A DNA stretch of 64,000 nucleotides, from the NCBI GenBank assembly GCA_003513495.1, contig DOPM01000055.1:1-64000 (forward strand), read 5' to 3'. Position 1 is the stretch's first letter. Each line of letters starts with the position of its first letter. This DNA is from Desulfosporosinus sp. (GTDB lineage: Bacteria; Bacillota; Desulfitobacteriia; Desulfitobacteriales; Desulfitobacteriaceae). The notes beneath the pieces are model-generated. The model searched no databases and was not told the origin of the DNA. It saw only the letters and a list, made by a program, of their open reading frames with translations. The position numbers were made by a program, and so were the translations under genes. Shown here piece after piece: positions 17,203-24,650 of this stretch.

Positions 17203-19875
17203 TTAGGTCTTAAGGTACACTTTACCTTCATCCCCATCAACCTCTATTTCCCATCCATCTTTAATAACTCGCATAACACCAGGAATATTCACCACGGCGG
17301 GAATACCGTATTCCCTGGCTACAATGGCCCCATGAGATAAATAGCCTCCGGTTTCCATAATCAGCCCACTTGCTTTTAAAAACAACGGGGTCCAACCCGG
17401 ATCGGTGGAGGGCGCTACCATCACATCTCCTGGCTGCAGCCTATTTCCTTCATTAGGATGACTAATCAACCGAGCATTACCGGAAGATCTTCCCGCAGCA
17501 ACCGGCACACCTGCCAGGAAATTGCCCGAAGTCAAAGTGGCGGGCTCTGTATAATTAGGAGTCTCTCCCATAATAACATCCGGCGGTGAGATGGACTCCA
17601 TTTCTTTCATGAAGGTTTTTCTGGTATTAATCAGCGCCCGGAGCCCGTTGCCATCCCATTCGCCTGTTAAAACCGCAACTAGTTCAGGCCAGGTACAAAG
17701 ATAAACATCGGCTTGTTTTTCAATGATCCTTCGTTCATATAAACGAGTGCCAAGTTCTTCCGCTATCATCCTGTATACTCCAATGACCACCGCCAGCACT
17801 GATTTTGTCCTTTCCCTCACAGCTGCCCCTTCCTGGGCCTTACTAATTAGTTTTCTGATGGAGGAATGTTTTTCCGCCGGTACTTTATTTTCGACTTCCT
17901 GCCAGGCCTGTTCAAATTTCCTCTTTTGCTCAGCTTTTAATTTACTAAGATCAGCAGTGTTTATCGTACTGCGAATAATATTCATCAGGTATGAAGGGTC
18001 CTCCTTCCACCTGGGGTTAACAATGTCGAGCTCGTAGACTGCCCGGTGCCCATAGTCTTTTATAAACTCACGAAAAGCCTGTTTGAAGGTAGACCTTTCC
18101 GGTAAAAATTCTTCCCAAGAACAAGGATCAAAATTTTCATCGCCAAAAAACTTTAACGCATCATTGTCCCTACGGGCGATTTCAGCTAGTTCCATTAGTC
18201 TATATCCGTGATCTGCACTGGTGATATCCGCAGATCCCCCCACCATTAAGGCGTTTATAACCGTTGTGGACCTCTCAGCTAAGAATTTTGATAATATCCT
18301 AAATAACGACCCTATTTGTAAGGAAGCCGACCCGCTTAAAAATGAGAACTCCCCAGCAAATTCTATGTTAATCCTGCCAAGTTCATTATACAGTCGAATG
18401 AACTCCTGATCCTCTAAATGGCTAAACCCTTTTGATGTTAAGTTCTCAATGGTACTTAGGACCCGGGTATGGGTTTTTGAAGCATTTTTCTTAGCCTGAT
18501 TTATTAAATTGGCTCCCTTTACTCCATTCCATAACCTCTTTAAACCAGTAAGTCCTTTATAGGGTTTTGGGTCTTTTATTTCAATTTCAGGCTGATGACC
18601 TCCAAAGCCAAAATTGAAAGCCCGCGGCAAGGCACCCATTGCATCGAACATACCCCATTGCAATGCCGATAGATTACAATACAGCCGACCGTTGAAAAAC
18701 CTAGAGAACTGTAATCCTTTGGGCAGTTTATAACCAATTTTACTATAATTAGATTTAAGAATTAAATCTATGGTAGAAATCGATAAACGACGACTGAGTG
18801 GTGACAGAACCATAGGCACGGCATCTCTATAGTTTCCATTGGACCAAATATCCGGTTGGTTCTTTAGAGCTGCAAAGGTTTTCCTGGCTAGGGCTGTCAC
18901 TGGTCTAGCCTGAACCAAAACAAAATCCTGACCGTCAAAAACCCATTCTACGTCCTGATGCTGATCACATTCCCCCAAAGCTTCAAAGACCCTTAAAAGA
19001 AGTAACCCGAACTTTTCGATTTGCTCATCGGATAACACTTGTTGGGTAGAATAATCTTTAGTTTGCACAAATTGAATTCCCCCATTCTCTTTTGGGCAGG
19101 TCAAACCTTCTTTCTGTCCCGTTATTCGCTCAATCAATTGGGGGATAGCTTTCCATGGGCTGGAATCCAGATAGTAGGTATCAGGCTCAATAATCCCTTT
19201 TACAACGGCTTCTCCCAAGCCAAAATTGGCATTAACAACCAAAACATCCTGATGTCCGCTTTGAGGATCACAGGTAAAACCTACTCCAGCTGCCTGAGCC
19301 TTCACCATCTCCATTATTACAATTCCAGCAGCTACCTGATCATCACTAATATTTAACTTTCGGCGATAGGCAAGAGCCTGATTCGACCAAAGAGATGCAT
19401 AACAACCTTTCACAGATTCAAGTATACTCTCCAATCCGTGGACATTCAGAAATGATTCGTGGATACCGGCAAAGGATGCCCTAGCTGAATCTTCAGCTGA
19501 GGCGGAAGACCTAACGGCTATTGGCCTGTCAATGATACCAAGCTGCTCAAGCATAGATCTTAATTCATTAACGATAGGTTTAGGTATTAATCCCGCCTGG
19601 ATTTTCGCTCTTAATTTACTTAATCTGTCTTGGTTCTCGGCTTGATCAATGTTTCCGACAGTTACTGATTGGGAAATGTTATAAACCATATCCTCTAAGC
19701 TGTTGTGCTTGATAAACTCGATGTAACAATGGGTATTAAGAACTCCTCCCAGGGGAATTTTAAAACCATACTGGTCCAGACGTCCCAAATTCCAGCCCTT
19801 GCCACCAACCTGCTGCACTCCAAACTCAAACGCTTCATTCCATGTTAAAAAGTACTTTCTTGGGGATTTTATCAT
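17203..19875 (-). CDS. PEP synthase / rifampicin phosphotransferase-like dikinase
   Basis: The order is an N-terminal PEP/pyruvate-binding ATP-grasp domain (QQVGGKGWNLGRL near 25; GVGFTCDPQSGHQDVLV near 200), a long central domain and a C-terminal swivelling phosphohistidine domain with GGYLSHGAIVAREYGIP (catalytic His about 847). This order and the 890-residue length match rifampicin phosphotransferases and related 'PEP synthases' rather than classical PpsA (about 800, with a C-terminal PEP domain). The central domain decides the acceptor and is not recognisable by eye. ATG 19875 follows AAGGGGTGG and is preferred to a GTG three codons earlier. A TetR gene lies just upstream. Confidence 0.75.
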   Translation of the reverse strand: MIKSPRKYFLTWNEAFEFGVQQVGGKGWNLGRLDQYGFKIPLGGVLNTHCYIEFIKHNSLEDMVYNISQSVTVGNIDQAENQDRLSKLRAKIQAGLIPKPIVNELRSMLEQLGIIDRPIAVRSSASAEDSARASFAGIHESFLNVHGLESILESVKGCYASLWSNQALAYRRKLNISDDQVAAGIVIMEMVKAQAAGVGFTCDPQSGHQDVLVVNANFGLGEAVVKGIIEPDTYYLDSSPWKAIPQLIERITGQKEGLTCPKENGGIQFVQTKDYSTQQVLSDEQIEKFGLLLLRVFEALGECDQHQDVEWVFDGQDFVLVQARPVTALARKTFAALKNQPDIWSNGNYRDAVPMVLSPLSRRLSISTIDLILKSNYSKIGYKLPKGLQFSRFFNGRLYCNLSALQWGMFDAMGALPRAFNFGFGGHQPEIEIKDPKPYKGLTGLKRLWNGVKGANLINQAKKNASKTHTRVLSTIENLTSKGFSHLEDQEFIRLYNELGRINIEFAGEFSFLSGSASLQIGSLFRILSKFLAERSTTVINALMVGGSADITSADHGYRLMELAEIARRDNDALKFFGDENFDPCSWEEFLPERSTFKQAFREFIKDYGHRAVYELDIVNPRWKEDPSYLMNIIRSTINTADLSKLKAEQKRKFEQAWQEVENKVPAEKHSSIRKLISKAQEGAAVRERTKSVLAVVIGVYRMIAEELGTRLYERRIIEKQADVYLCTWPELVAVLTGEWDGNGLRALINTRKTFMKEMESISPPDVIMGETPNYTEPATLTSGNFLAGVPVAAGRSSGNARLISHPNEGNRLQPGDVMVAPSTDPGWTPLFLKASGLIMETGGYLSHGAIVAREYGIPAVVNIPGVMRVIKDGWEIEVDGDEGKVYLKT

Positions 19876-19920
19876 ATAAACCACCCCTTACTTAAATTGT
19901 CCTAAGCCGTTATTATCTCT

Positions 19921-20544
19921 TTAGTTCCCTTCATTCCTGGACTTTGCTCCATTGAGAAAGAGGTCTACAAGTTTAGCCATTTCCTTACGCAGTTCTAGCT
20001 TTGACGGATCATTTAGCCAATCCATGACAACAGAACCTCGAAGAATATCTAATTGTTTCACCAAGAGTTCGGCCTGAATATCCTGTCGGATTTCACCTGC
20101 CTCTTGACCAAGCCTGATAATCTCAGAAATAAGGCTTTGACTTCCGCCACTTTTGTATCCTTCTCCTTGATAGGCATTTTTCAGGCGATAGCCTAAACAA
20201 ATTCCAGTTAGCTCAGGGCTAATTTCCACCCACTCATAGAGTCTATCGAGTATAACTAATAATCGCGACTTTGTATCCGGCAGCTCTTGCAACGTTTTCA
20301 AGCTTTCTTCAGCGAATCCCCTTGATAGACCTCGGACATGTTCATCTACAATAGCCTCCTTGACCGGAAAATGATTGTACAAGGTCTTTCTGGCAACATC
20401 AGCTTCTTCCGCTATCTGCTCCATCGTTGTATCGTTAAATCCCTGACTCTGAAATAAATCCATCGCAGCTTTACAGATTTTCTGGCGTGTCTCCTTTTTT
20501 TTCCTTTCCATCCTGCCTTCTACCGGTGCATTCCTCTGTTCCAT
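19921..20544 (-). CDS. TetR-family transcriptional regulator
   Basis: Residues 12-60 form the TetR helix-turn-helix (RQKICKAAMDLFQSQGFNDTTMEQIAEEADVARKTLYNHFPVKEAI). The remaining 140 residues are the variable helical ligand domain. Length 207 is normal. The gene is 45 bases upstream of the PEP-synthase-like gene on the same strand, so it probably controls its own operon. A candidate operator is at 20610-20624. Confidence 0.85.
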   Translation of the reverse strand: MEQRNAPVEGRMERKKKETRQKICKAAMDLFQSQGFNDTTMEQIAEEADVARKTLYNHFPVKEAIVDEHVRGLSRGFAEESLKTLQELPDTKSRLLVILDRLYEWVEISPELTGICLGYRLKNAYQGEGYKSGGSQSLISEIIRLGQEAGEIRQDIQAELLVKQLDILRGSVVMDWLNDPSKLELRKEMAKLVDLFLNGAKSRNEGN

Positions 20545-20609
20545 TTCGGTGCCTCCTATGAATCTGTCTATAATTACCAGTATGCAAAACCATTGTACAT
20601 TGGGTATAG

Positions 20610-20624
20610 TTACACTTTGTGTAA
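20610..20624 (-). promoter_or_regulatory. Candidate TetR operator
   Basis: TTACAC and GTGTAA form a perfect 6-3-6 inverted repeat 66 bases upstream of the tetR start. A second imperfect dyad (CCA.TGTACA.TGG) lies at about 20590-20603. Short inverted repeats next to the gene are the usual sites of TetR repressors; binding is inferred. Confidence 0.4.
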
Positions 20625-20697
20625 TTATTTATATTATCCCTATTCTCTTGCAGTGTGTCAATACCTTCAAAATACAAAAACCATGCGTGTGCACGAA

Positions 20698-20730
20698 AAA
20701 TACGAGGACGATTACTCGTCCTCGGTATTT
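20698..20730 (-). terminator. Terminator of the PadR/DUF2812 pair
   Basis: Arms GAGGACG (20704-20710) and CGTCCTC (20717-20723) are extended by AT pairs (AAATAC/GGTATTT). It lies just after the stop of the DUF2812 gene. Confidence 0.65.
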
Positions 20731-20749
20731 ACTAAACATACGGGATTTT

Positions 20750-21931
20750 TTAATACTCTAGTAACTTCATCTCAACCATAGGGATAATATCCTCGATTGG
20801 CCTCTTTCCGTAATAAGCAACATGCATCACTTTATTATCCAAATAAGTAAAAATATGCTTTCTAATTCCCTCTTCTGCCAGATACATTTTAAGTTCCGAA
20901 TGATTAATTGCTTTAATTTCAGTGTCATCACGGTAAACATAGCGACTAATAAGGTCAAAGGTAAGCTTTTCTGCCATGTTGCCAAAGGTGAGCTTGAAAA
21001 AACGAGTAGTTATACTCGGCGAATATTCCTCACTATTATCTCCCCACACTTCACCCTCTATAATTCCATGTTCATCTATTTCATATTGGACAGGTGCAAG
21101 CAAACTCCAATCGTAACTTACTCTATTCGCCCAGTCAACATTATTACTAGTATAACCCCTCTCGCGCCTAAGCTTTGGATTTTGTTCTATTTCAGTAAGC
21201 CTTACGATCGGAAGATTAGTATTATTTTCAGTCAGTGTGTAGTCTTGGCGCTTGCTAATTTCGACTAATGGTATGCAGATACAAACTATCGCTAAAGGCA
21301 AAAATATTGCTGCTAATATGCCACCTGTCAATCTCGCTTTTCTAAAGTCCTCTCTATGATTGATTGAGTTACCTTGTAATAGAGATTTCTTTAGATTACG
21401 TATGGCTACATAATTTCGTATTACTGAATAAAAAACATATAGTTCAACTACAACAAGGAGCATTTGCTGAACAAACGAACCTTTGATCATAAATAAAAAA
21501 GGCTCTTTATTGAGAAAATAAACACTAAACATCATACCAAGGAACAGCATCATTGCCATTGACATCATGATCAAATTGTTTCTTAACCGTTTGTTTAAGT
21601 CTGACAAAGAAAGCCCTTGCTCAATTGGATCTGTATGTAACTCGGTTGTGGACGTTTTCGCATCCGCAGAAAAAATATAAAAATCCCTATTGTTTGTGAC
21701 AATATCCCATCCGCAATCATGATATACATCTAATTGTTCCTGTGAGGGATTTTCCTTTATAATATCAATTCTATAGTTGGTTTCCCTGGGTTCCCCATTT
21801 TCAAAGTAACCAAAGATACGTCCAATTTTTTTCAAATGCAGCCCCTTTCTCGCCATATCAGAAAACCAGGCTTCATTCCGGCCCAGAGCATACATATCAT
21901 CAAGCATTAGTCTTTTTACGAACTTACCCAT
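20750..21931 (-). CDS. DUF2812 membrane protein
   Basis: The 393-residue protein starts with the soluble DUF2812 domain (LDDMYALGRNEAWFSDMARKGLHLKKIG, later YHDCGWDIV). At least three membrane segments follow (about 120-140, 155-175, 205-225), then a C-terminal extracytoplasmic or cytosolic domain of about 160 residues. DUF2812 genes are regularly paired with a PadR repressor; here the TAA of padR is directly followed by this ATG. The role is unknown. AGGAGG lies inside the end of padR. Confidence 0.8.
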   Translation of the reverse strand: MGKFVKRLMLDDMYALGRNEAWFSDMARKGLHLKKIGRIFGYFENGEPRETNYRIDIIKENPSQEQLDVYHDCGWDIVTNNRDFYIFSADAKTSTTELHTDPIEQGLSLSDLNKRLRNNLIMMSMAMMLFLGMMFSVYFLNKEPFLFMIKGSFVQQMLLVVVELYVFYSVIRNYVAIRNLKKSLLQGNSINHREDFRKARLTGGILAAIFLPLAIVCICIPLVEISKRQDYTLTENNTNLPIVRLTEIEQNPKLRRERGYTSNNVDWANRVSYDWSLLAPVQYEIDEHGIIEGEVWGDNSEEYSPSITTRFFKLTFGNMAEKLTFDLISRYVYRDDTEIKAINHSELKMYLAEEGIRKHIFTYLDNKVMHVAYYGKRPIEDIIPMVEMKLLEY

Positions 21932-22243
21932 TTATAATCCCTCCTCTAGTATAATTCCATCTTTAATCATATACTTTAACCTTTTGTATTCAGCCTTAAG
22001 TGCTACTCTACCCTCTTCTGTAATAGCGTAAGTTTTTCTACGACCATCATCATTCAATATTATAATTAGTTGATCTTTTTGCAGTCGTGTAAGAACGCCA
22101 TACAGCGTTCCCGGGCCCATTTTGATACGTCCTTTTGATACTTGTTCAATTGAACTCATTAGTTGATAGCCATGATTAGGATTCATCAAGGCAAGGAGTA
22201 TATAATACATTGCTTCCGTCATCGGACTGCTTGTATTTGGCAT
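21932..22243 (-). CDS. PadR-family transcriptional regulator
   Basis: The 103-residue protein has the PadR winged helix with MTEAMYYILLALMNPNHGYQLMSSIEQ and LGPGTLYGVL-type segments (MGPGTLYGVLTRLQKDQLI), then the conserved RKTYAITEEGRVAL wing. It lacks a long C-terminal domain, as in the short PadR-s2 group. It is coupled to the DUF2812 gene, and a strong palindrome lies at its promoter, so it is probably an autorepressor. Confidence 0.9.
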   Translation of the reverse strand: MPNTSSPMTEAMYYILLALMNPNHGYQLMSSIEQVSKGRIKMGPGTLYGVLTRLQKDQLIIILNDDGRRKTYAITEEGRVALKAEYKRLKYMIKDGIILEEGL

Positions 22244-22263
22244 TATTTCAACCTGCTTTCAAT

Positions 22264-22322
22264 ATTATGCTAGGCGATATATCGCATGACATAATACTAT
22301 GATAACCTCATTTCTTTGTCAA
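22264..22322 (-). promoter_or_regulatory. padR promoter with nested palindromic operator
   Basis: On the minus strand TTGACA (22317-22322) and TAGTAT (22294-22299) are 17 bases apart. Overlapping the -10 and the transcription start is a nested dyad: ATTATG (22264-22269) pairs with CATAAT (22290-22295) around a perfect 12-bp palindrome GCGATATATCGC (22274-22285). A repressor bound here would block RNA polymerase. Binding by the adjacent PadR is inferred. Confidence 0.65.
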
Positions 22323-22328
22323 TTAAAT

Positions 22329-22354
22329 AAAAAGAGCTACCCGTAGGGCAGCCC
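22329..22354 (-). terminator. Terminator-like hairpin between the padR promoter and the Uma2 gene
   Basis: On the minus strand GGGCTGCCC and GGGTAGCTC pair (with two GU pairs) around a three-base loop and run into TTTTT. It is the terminator of the Uma2 gene, 97 bases after its stop, and shields padR from read-through. Confidence 0.7.
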
Positions 22355-22450
22355 AAAAATACCAATAATATAGCACCAGTACCAAAGGAATTACCCGTTA
22401 CTACTGATAGTCATGCTTCTCCATAAAATTCGCCTAATCGCCCAGTGCAC

Positions 22451-23035
22451 TCATTTAAGTAACTCTTCAAGACTTATACTAAATCCCTCCAAAACCTCGG
22501 AATGGGCTATCCCTGTTTCCTTCAATACCTCTACCTGGTGATACTGCCCTTCCTCATTTAAACCATAGATTTGTACAGTATTCAAAAGAGGATTAACAAT
22601 CCAATATTCTTTAACCCCATATTGCATATATAAACTAAGCTTTTTAACGAGATCATGAGCTTGATTTGAAGGAGATATAATTTCAACAATTAGCTCAGGT
22701 GAACCAACGTATTTATTCTCGCCTAGTTTCGTCTTATCACAGATAACCGATAAATCCGGAATGACCACCTTGGTTTTTTCAGTCTGATCCCCTTGATTAT
22801 CATCCGCTGTCCTAAGCTCAATGTCAAAGGGTGCAGGAAATACTTCGCATTCTTTCCCTTCAAGGAAATTGAATAACTTTGCATGTAATCTACTGGAAAT
22901 CCTCTGATGTTTCGTCGAAGGAGATGGGGTCATATACACAATTCCATCAATGTACTCGAATCTACTCTCAGAATTTTCCCTAAGTTTATTGTATTCTGCC
23001 ATGGTAATGACTTGAGGTTCAGTTAAGCTCACCAT
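22451..23035 (-). CDS. Uma2-family (DUF820) putative endonuclease
   Basis: The protein shows the Uma2/DUF820 layout of the PD-(D/E)XK fold: SRFEYIDGIVYMTPSPS...HQRIS near the N-terminus, VVIPDLSVICD, then SPELIVEIISPSN and KLSLYMQYGVKEYWIVNP. The acidic pair and E.I motif are present. Length is about 194. Members are common in cyanobacteria and Firmicutes; their cellular role is unclear. ATG 23035 follows GAGGGGTG and is preferred to the GTG two codons upstream. Confidence 0.8.
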   Translation of the reverse strand: MVSLTEPQVITMAEYNKLRENSESRFEYIDGIVYMTPSPSTKHQRISSRLHAKLFNFLEGKECEVFPAPFDIELRTADDNQGDQTEKTKVVIPDLSVICDKTKLGENKYVGSPELIVEIISPSNQAHDLVKKLSLYMQYGVKEYWIVNPLLNTVQIYGLNEEGQYHQVEVLKETGIAHSEVLEGFSISLEELLK

Positions 23036-23230
23036 AAACACCCCTCATGTGTATAGATTGATGTTATTACCATATTATAACACAATCCAACCTATACCTT
23101 CCATTGATATCCTATCTAACTTCGTGCTGGAACGAGCTGACACTGGTATTTCCAAACAAATCATAGTATAGAATTGTCATACCTAACCGAGAATAATACA
23201 AACAAAACAAAACAACACAAGGAGGCATTT

Positions 23231-23704
23231 ATGAAAAGGCAGACTAAAAATTGGATTGTATTTACTCTTGCTTTATATACAACAATGTTTATACTAATCC
23301 CTCCAAAACGAGGACCAAAAGTTGCTCCGTTTGGATTCTATTTAGGTTTTATTCATGCGAGCATTCTGAACTATTTTACCGCAAAAATCTATAAACTATG
23401 GAAATACCCCGGAGACATTTTATTAAAAGGGATACCTATCTTTACCTGTTTAAGCTGGGTACCAATCGCTAATATATTTGCCTATTTTTTTCCATACCGA
23501 AAAAACTCTATTTTTAAAGCTGGATACATACTTATGTTTGCTTCAGCGACAACAGCGGTTCAACATATTCATGGTTTTATTGGCATGTGGGAAAGTAAAA
23601 AATGGAGAACAATGTATACCTTCCCTCTTGCTGTATTTACCCACACTATAATGACGTTATTTCTACCGCTGTTTAACTTAAAGAACATTAGAGAGAACCA
23701 TTGA
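23231..23704 (+). CDS. CBO0543-like membrane protein
   Basis: The 157-residue protein has four hydrophobic segments and PPKRGPKVAPFGFY near residue 25, a pattern of the CBO0543 family of small membrane proteins in spore-forming Firmicutes. Function is unknown. An AAGGAGG site lies seven bases before ATG 23231; an in-frame ATG at 23174 has no such site. A hairpin repeat follows the stop. Confidence 0.65.
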   Translation: MKRQTKNWIVFTLALYTTMFILIPPKRGPKVAPFGFYLGFIHASILNYFTAKIYKLWKYPGDILLKGIPIFTCLSWVPIANIFAYFFPYRKNSIFKAGYILMFASATTAVQHIHGFIGMWESKKWRTMYTFPLAVFTHTIMTLFLPLFNLKNIRENH

Positions 23705-23721
23705 TTTCTCTGAAGATATCA

Positions 23722-23772
23722 AAACCTCCTCCTGCAGATGTTTAAAGGTTCTACAGAAGGAGGCGCCTATTT
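23722..23772. repeat. Small hairpin repeat, copy 2 (convergent terminator)
   Basis: The stem AACCTCCTCCTGCAGA / TCTACAGAAGGAGGCG lies between the convergent CBO0543-like and cooC genes and has T-runs on both sides (TTTTGAT on the minus strand, TATTTTTC on the plus strand). It can serve as a bidirectional terminator. It is the inverted relative of 17041-17090. Confidence 0.65.
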
Positions 23773-23786
23773 TTCAACGTTGATTT

Positions 23787-24575
23787 TCACCTAAGCAGCG
23801 AAGAAATTTTCTCTTTTATCTTTTCAGCTTCTTGAACAAAAACATTGCTTAAATCAAAAAGGTTTTTACCGTAAAAATCCGCCTCAACAACAACCGGATC
23901 ATATGGGAAATGCCCTAAAATCGGCAAAAAGTTAATCCTCTGTTCAATTTCGTCGATTTGCCCTCCATGCACTTTATTTACGACTGCATAAACATTTTTG
24001 ACCCCTAGGTCATTAGCAAGTTTTACTACTGCATGAGCTGTTTCAATACTGCGCCGCCCAGGTTCCACGACAACAATAAATGCATCGACACCTCTTGCCG
24101 TCCCCCGCCCAAAATGCTCCAGACCTGCTTCCATATCCAGAATAGCAATTTCATTTCTTTCCAGGACAATATGATCCAAGAGACTTTTTAAGAGGGTATT
24201 TTCTGGGCAGGCACAGCCGGTTCCTCCTTGGGTAATCGACCCCATCCGTAATAGTTTAATTCCCCGATGTTCAGCAACATAGGTATCCGGAATGTCCTCC
24301 ACCTGGGGATTAAGGCTATAAATTGCCCCAATCGTTCCCGGTTCAGCTCCAGTACGTTCTTTAATAAGTTTTCGTTCTTCCGAAATAGGGGTTAGTTTGG
24401 CTAACAATTCTGGAGGAAATCCTAGAGCCGTTCCCAAATTGGCATCAGGGTCAGCATCTACTGCAAGAACCCTCTGTCCATCACGGGCGTAAAGATAGCA
24501 TAACAGGGATGACAAGGTCGTTTTCCCCACGCCCCCTTTACCAGAGATGGCAATCTTAATGCTTTTTTCGCTCAT
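23787..24575 (-). CDS. cooC: CO dehydrogenase nickel-insertion ATPase CooC
   Basis: The 262-residue protein is a MinD-type ATPase with the deviant Walker A SGKGGVGKTT (about residues 9-18), VDADPDANLG and Walker B-like IAILDMEAGLEHFGRG. The CACP pair near residue 112 is the metal-binding CXC motif of CooC. CooC matures the Ni-containing C-cluster of CooS, which is encoded directly upstream. ATG 24575 follows AAGGAC; a TTG seven codons upstream is less likely. CooC also resembles AcsF, but the CooS neighbour favours CooC. Confidence 0.9.
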   Translation of the reverse strand: MSEKSIKIAISGKGGVGKTTLSSLLCYLYARDGQRVLAVDADPDANLGTALGFPPELLAKLTPISEERKLIKERTGAEPGTIGAIYSLNPQVEDIPDTYVAEHRGIKLLRMGSITQGGTGCACPENTLLKSLLDHIVLERNEIAILDMEAGLEHFGRGTARGVDAFIVVVEPGRRSIETAHAVVKLANDLGVKNVYAVVNKVHGGQIDEIEQRINFLPILGHFPYDPVVVEADFYGKNLFDLSNVFVQEAEKIKEKISSLLR

Positions 24576-24594
24576 ATATTCATCCGTCCTTATC

Positions 24595-24626
24595 AAAAAT
24601 AGACTCCCACTTTTACAAGCGGGAGT
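24595..24626 (-). terminator. Attenuator-like hairpin between cooS and cooC
   Basis: On the minus strand ACTCCCGCTT and AAGTGGGAGT pair over ten bases (one GU) around GTAA and are followed by CTATTTTTG. It sits 25 bases after the cooS stop and right before the cooC ribosome binding site, so it may lower cooC expression relative to cooS. Confidence 0.65.
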
Positions 24627-24650
24627 GGGATCCCTACTTTGCGGTAATTT

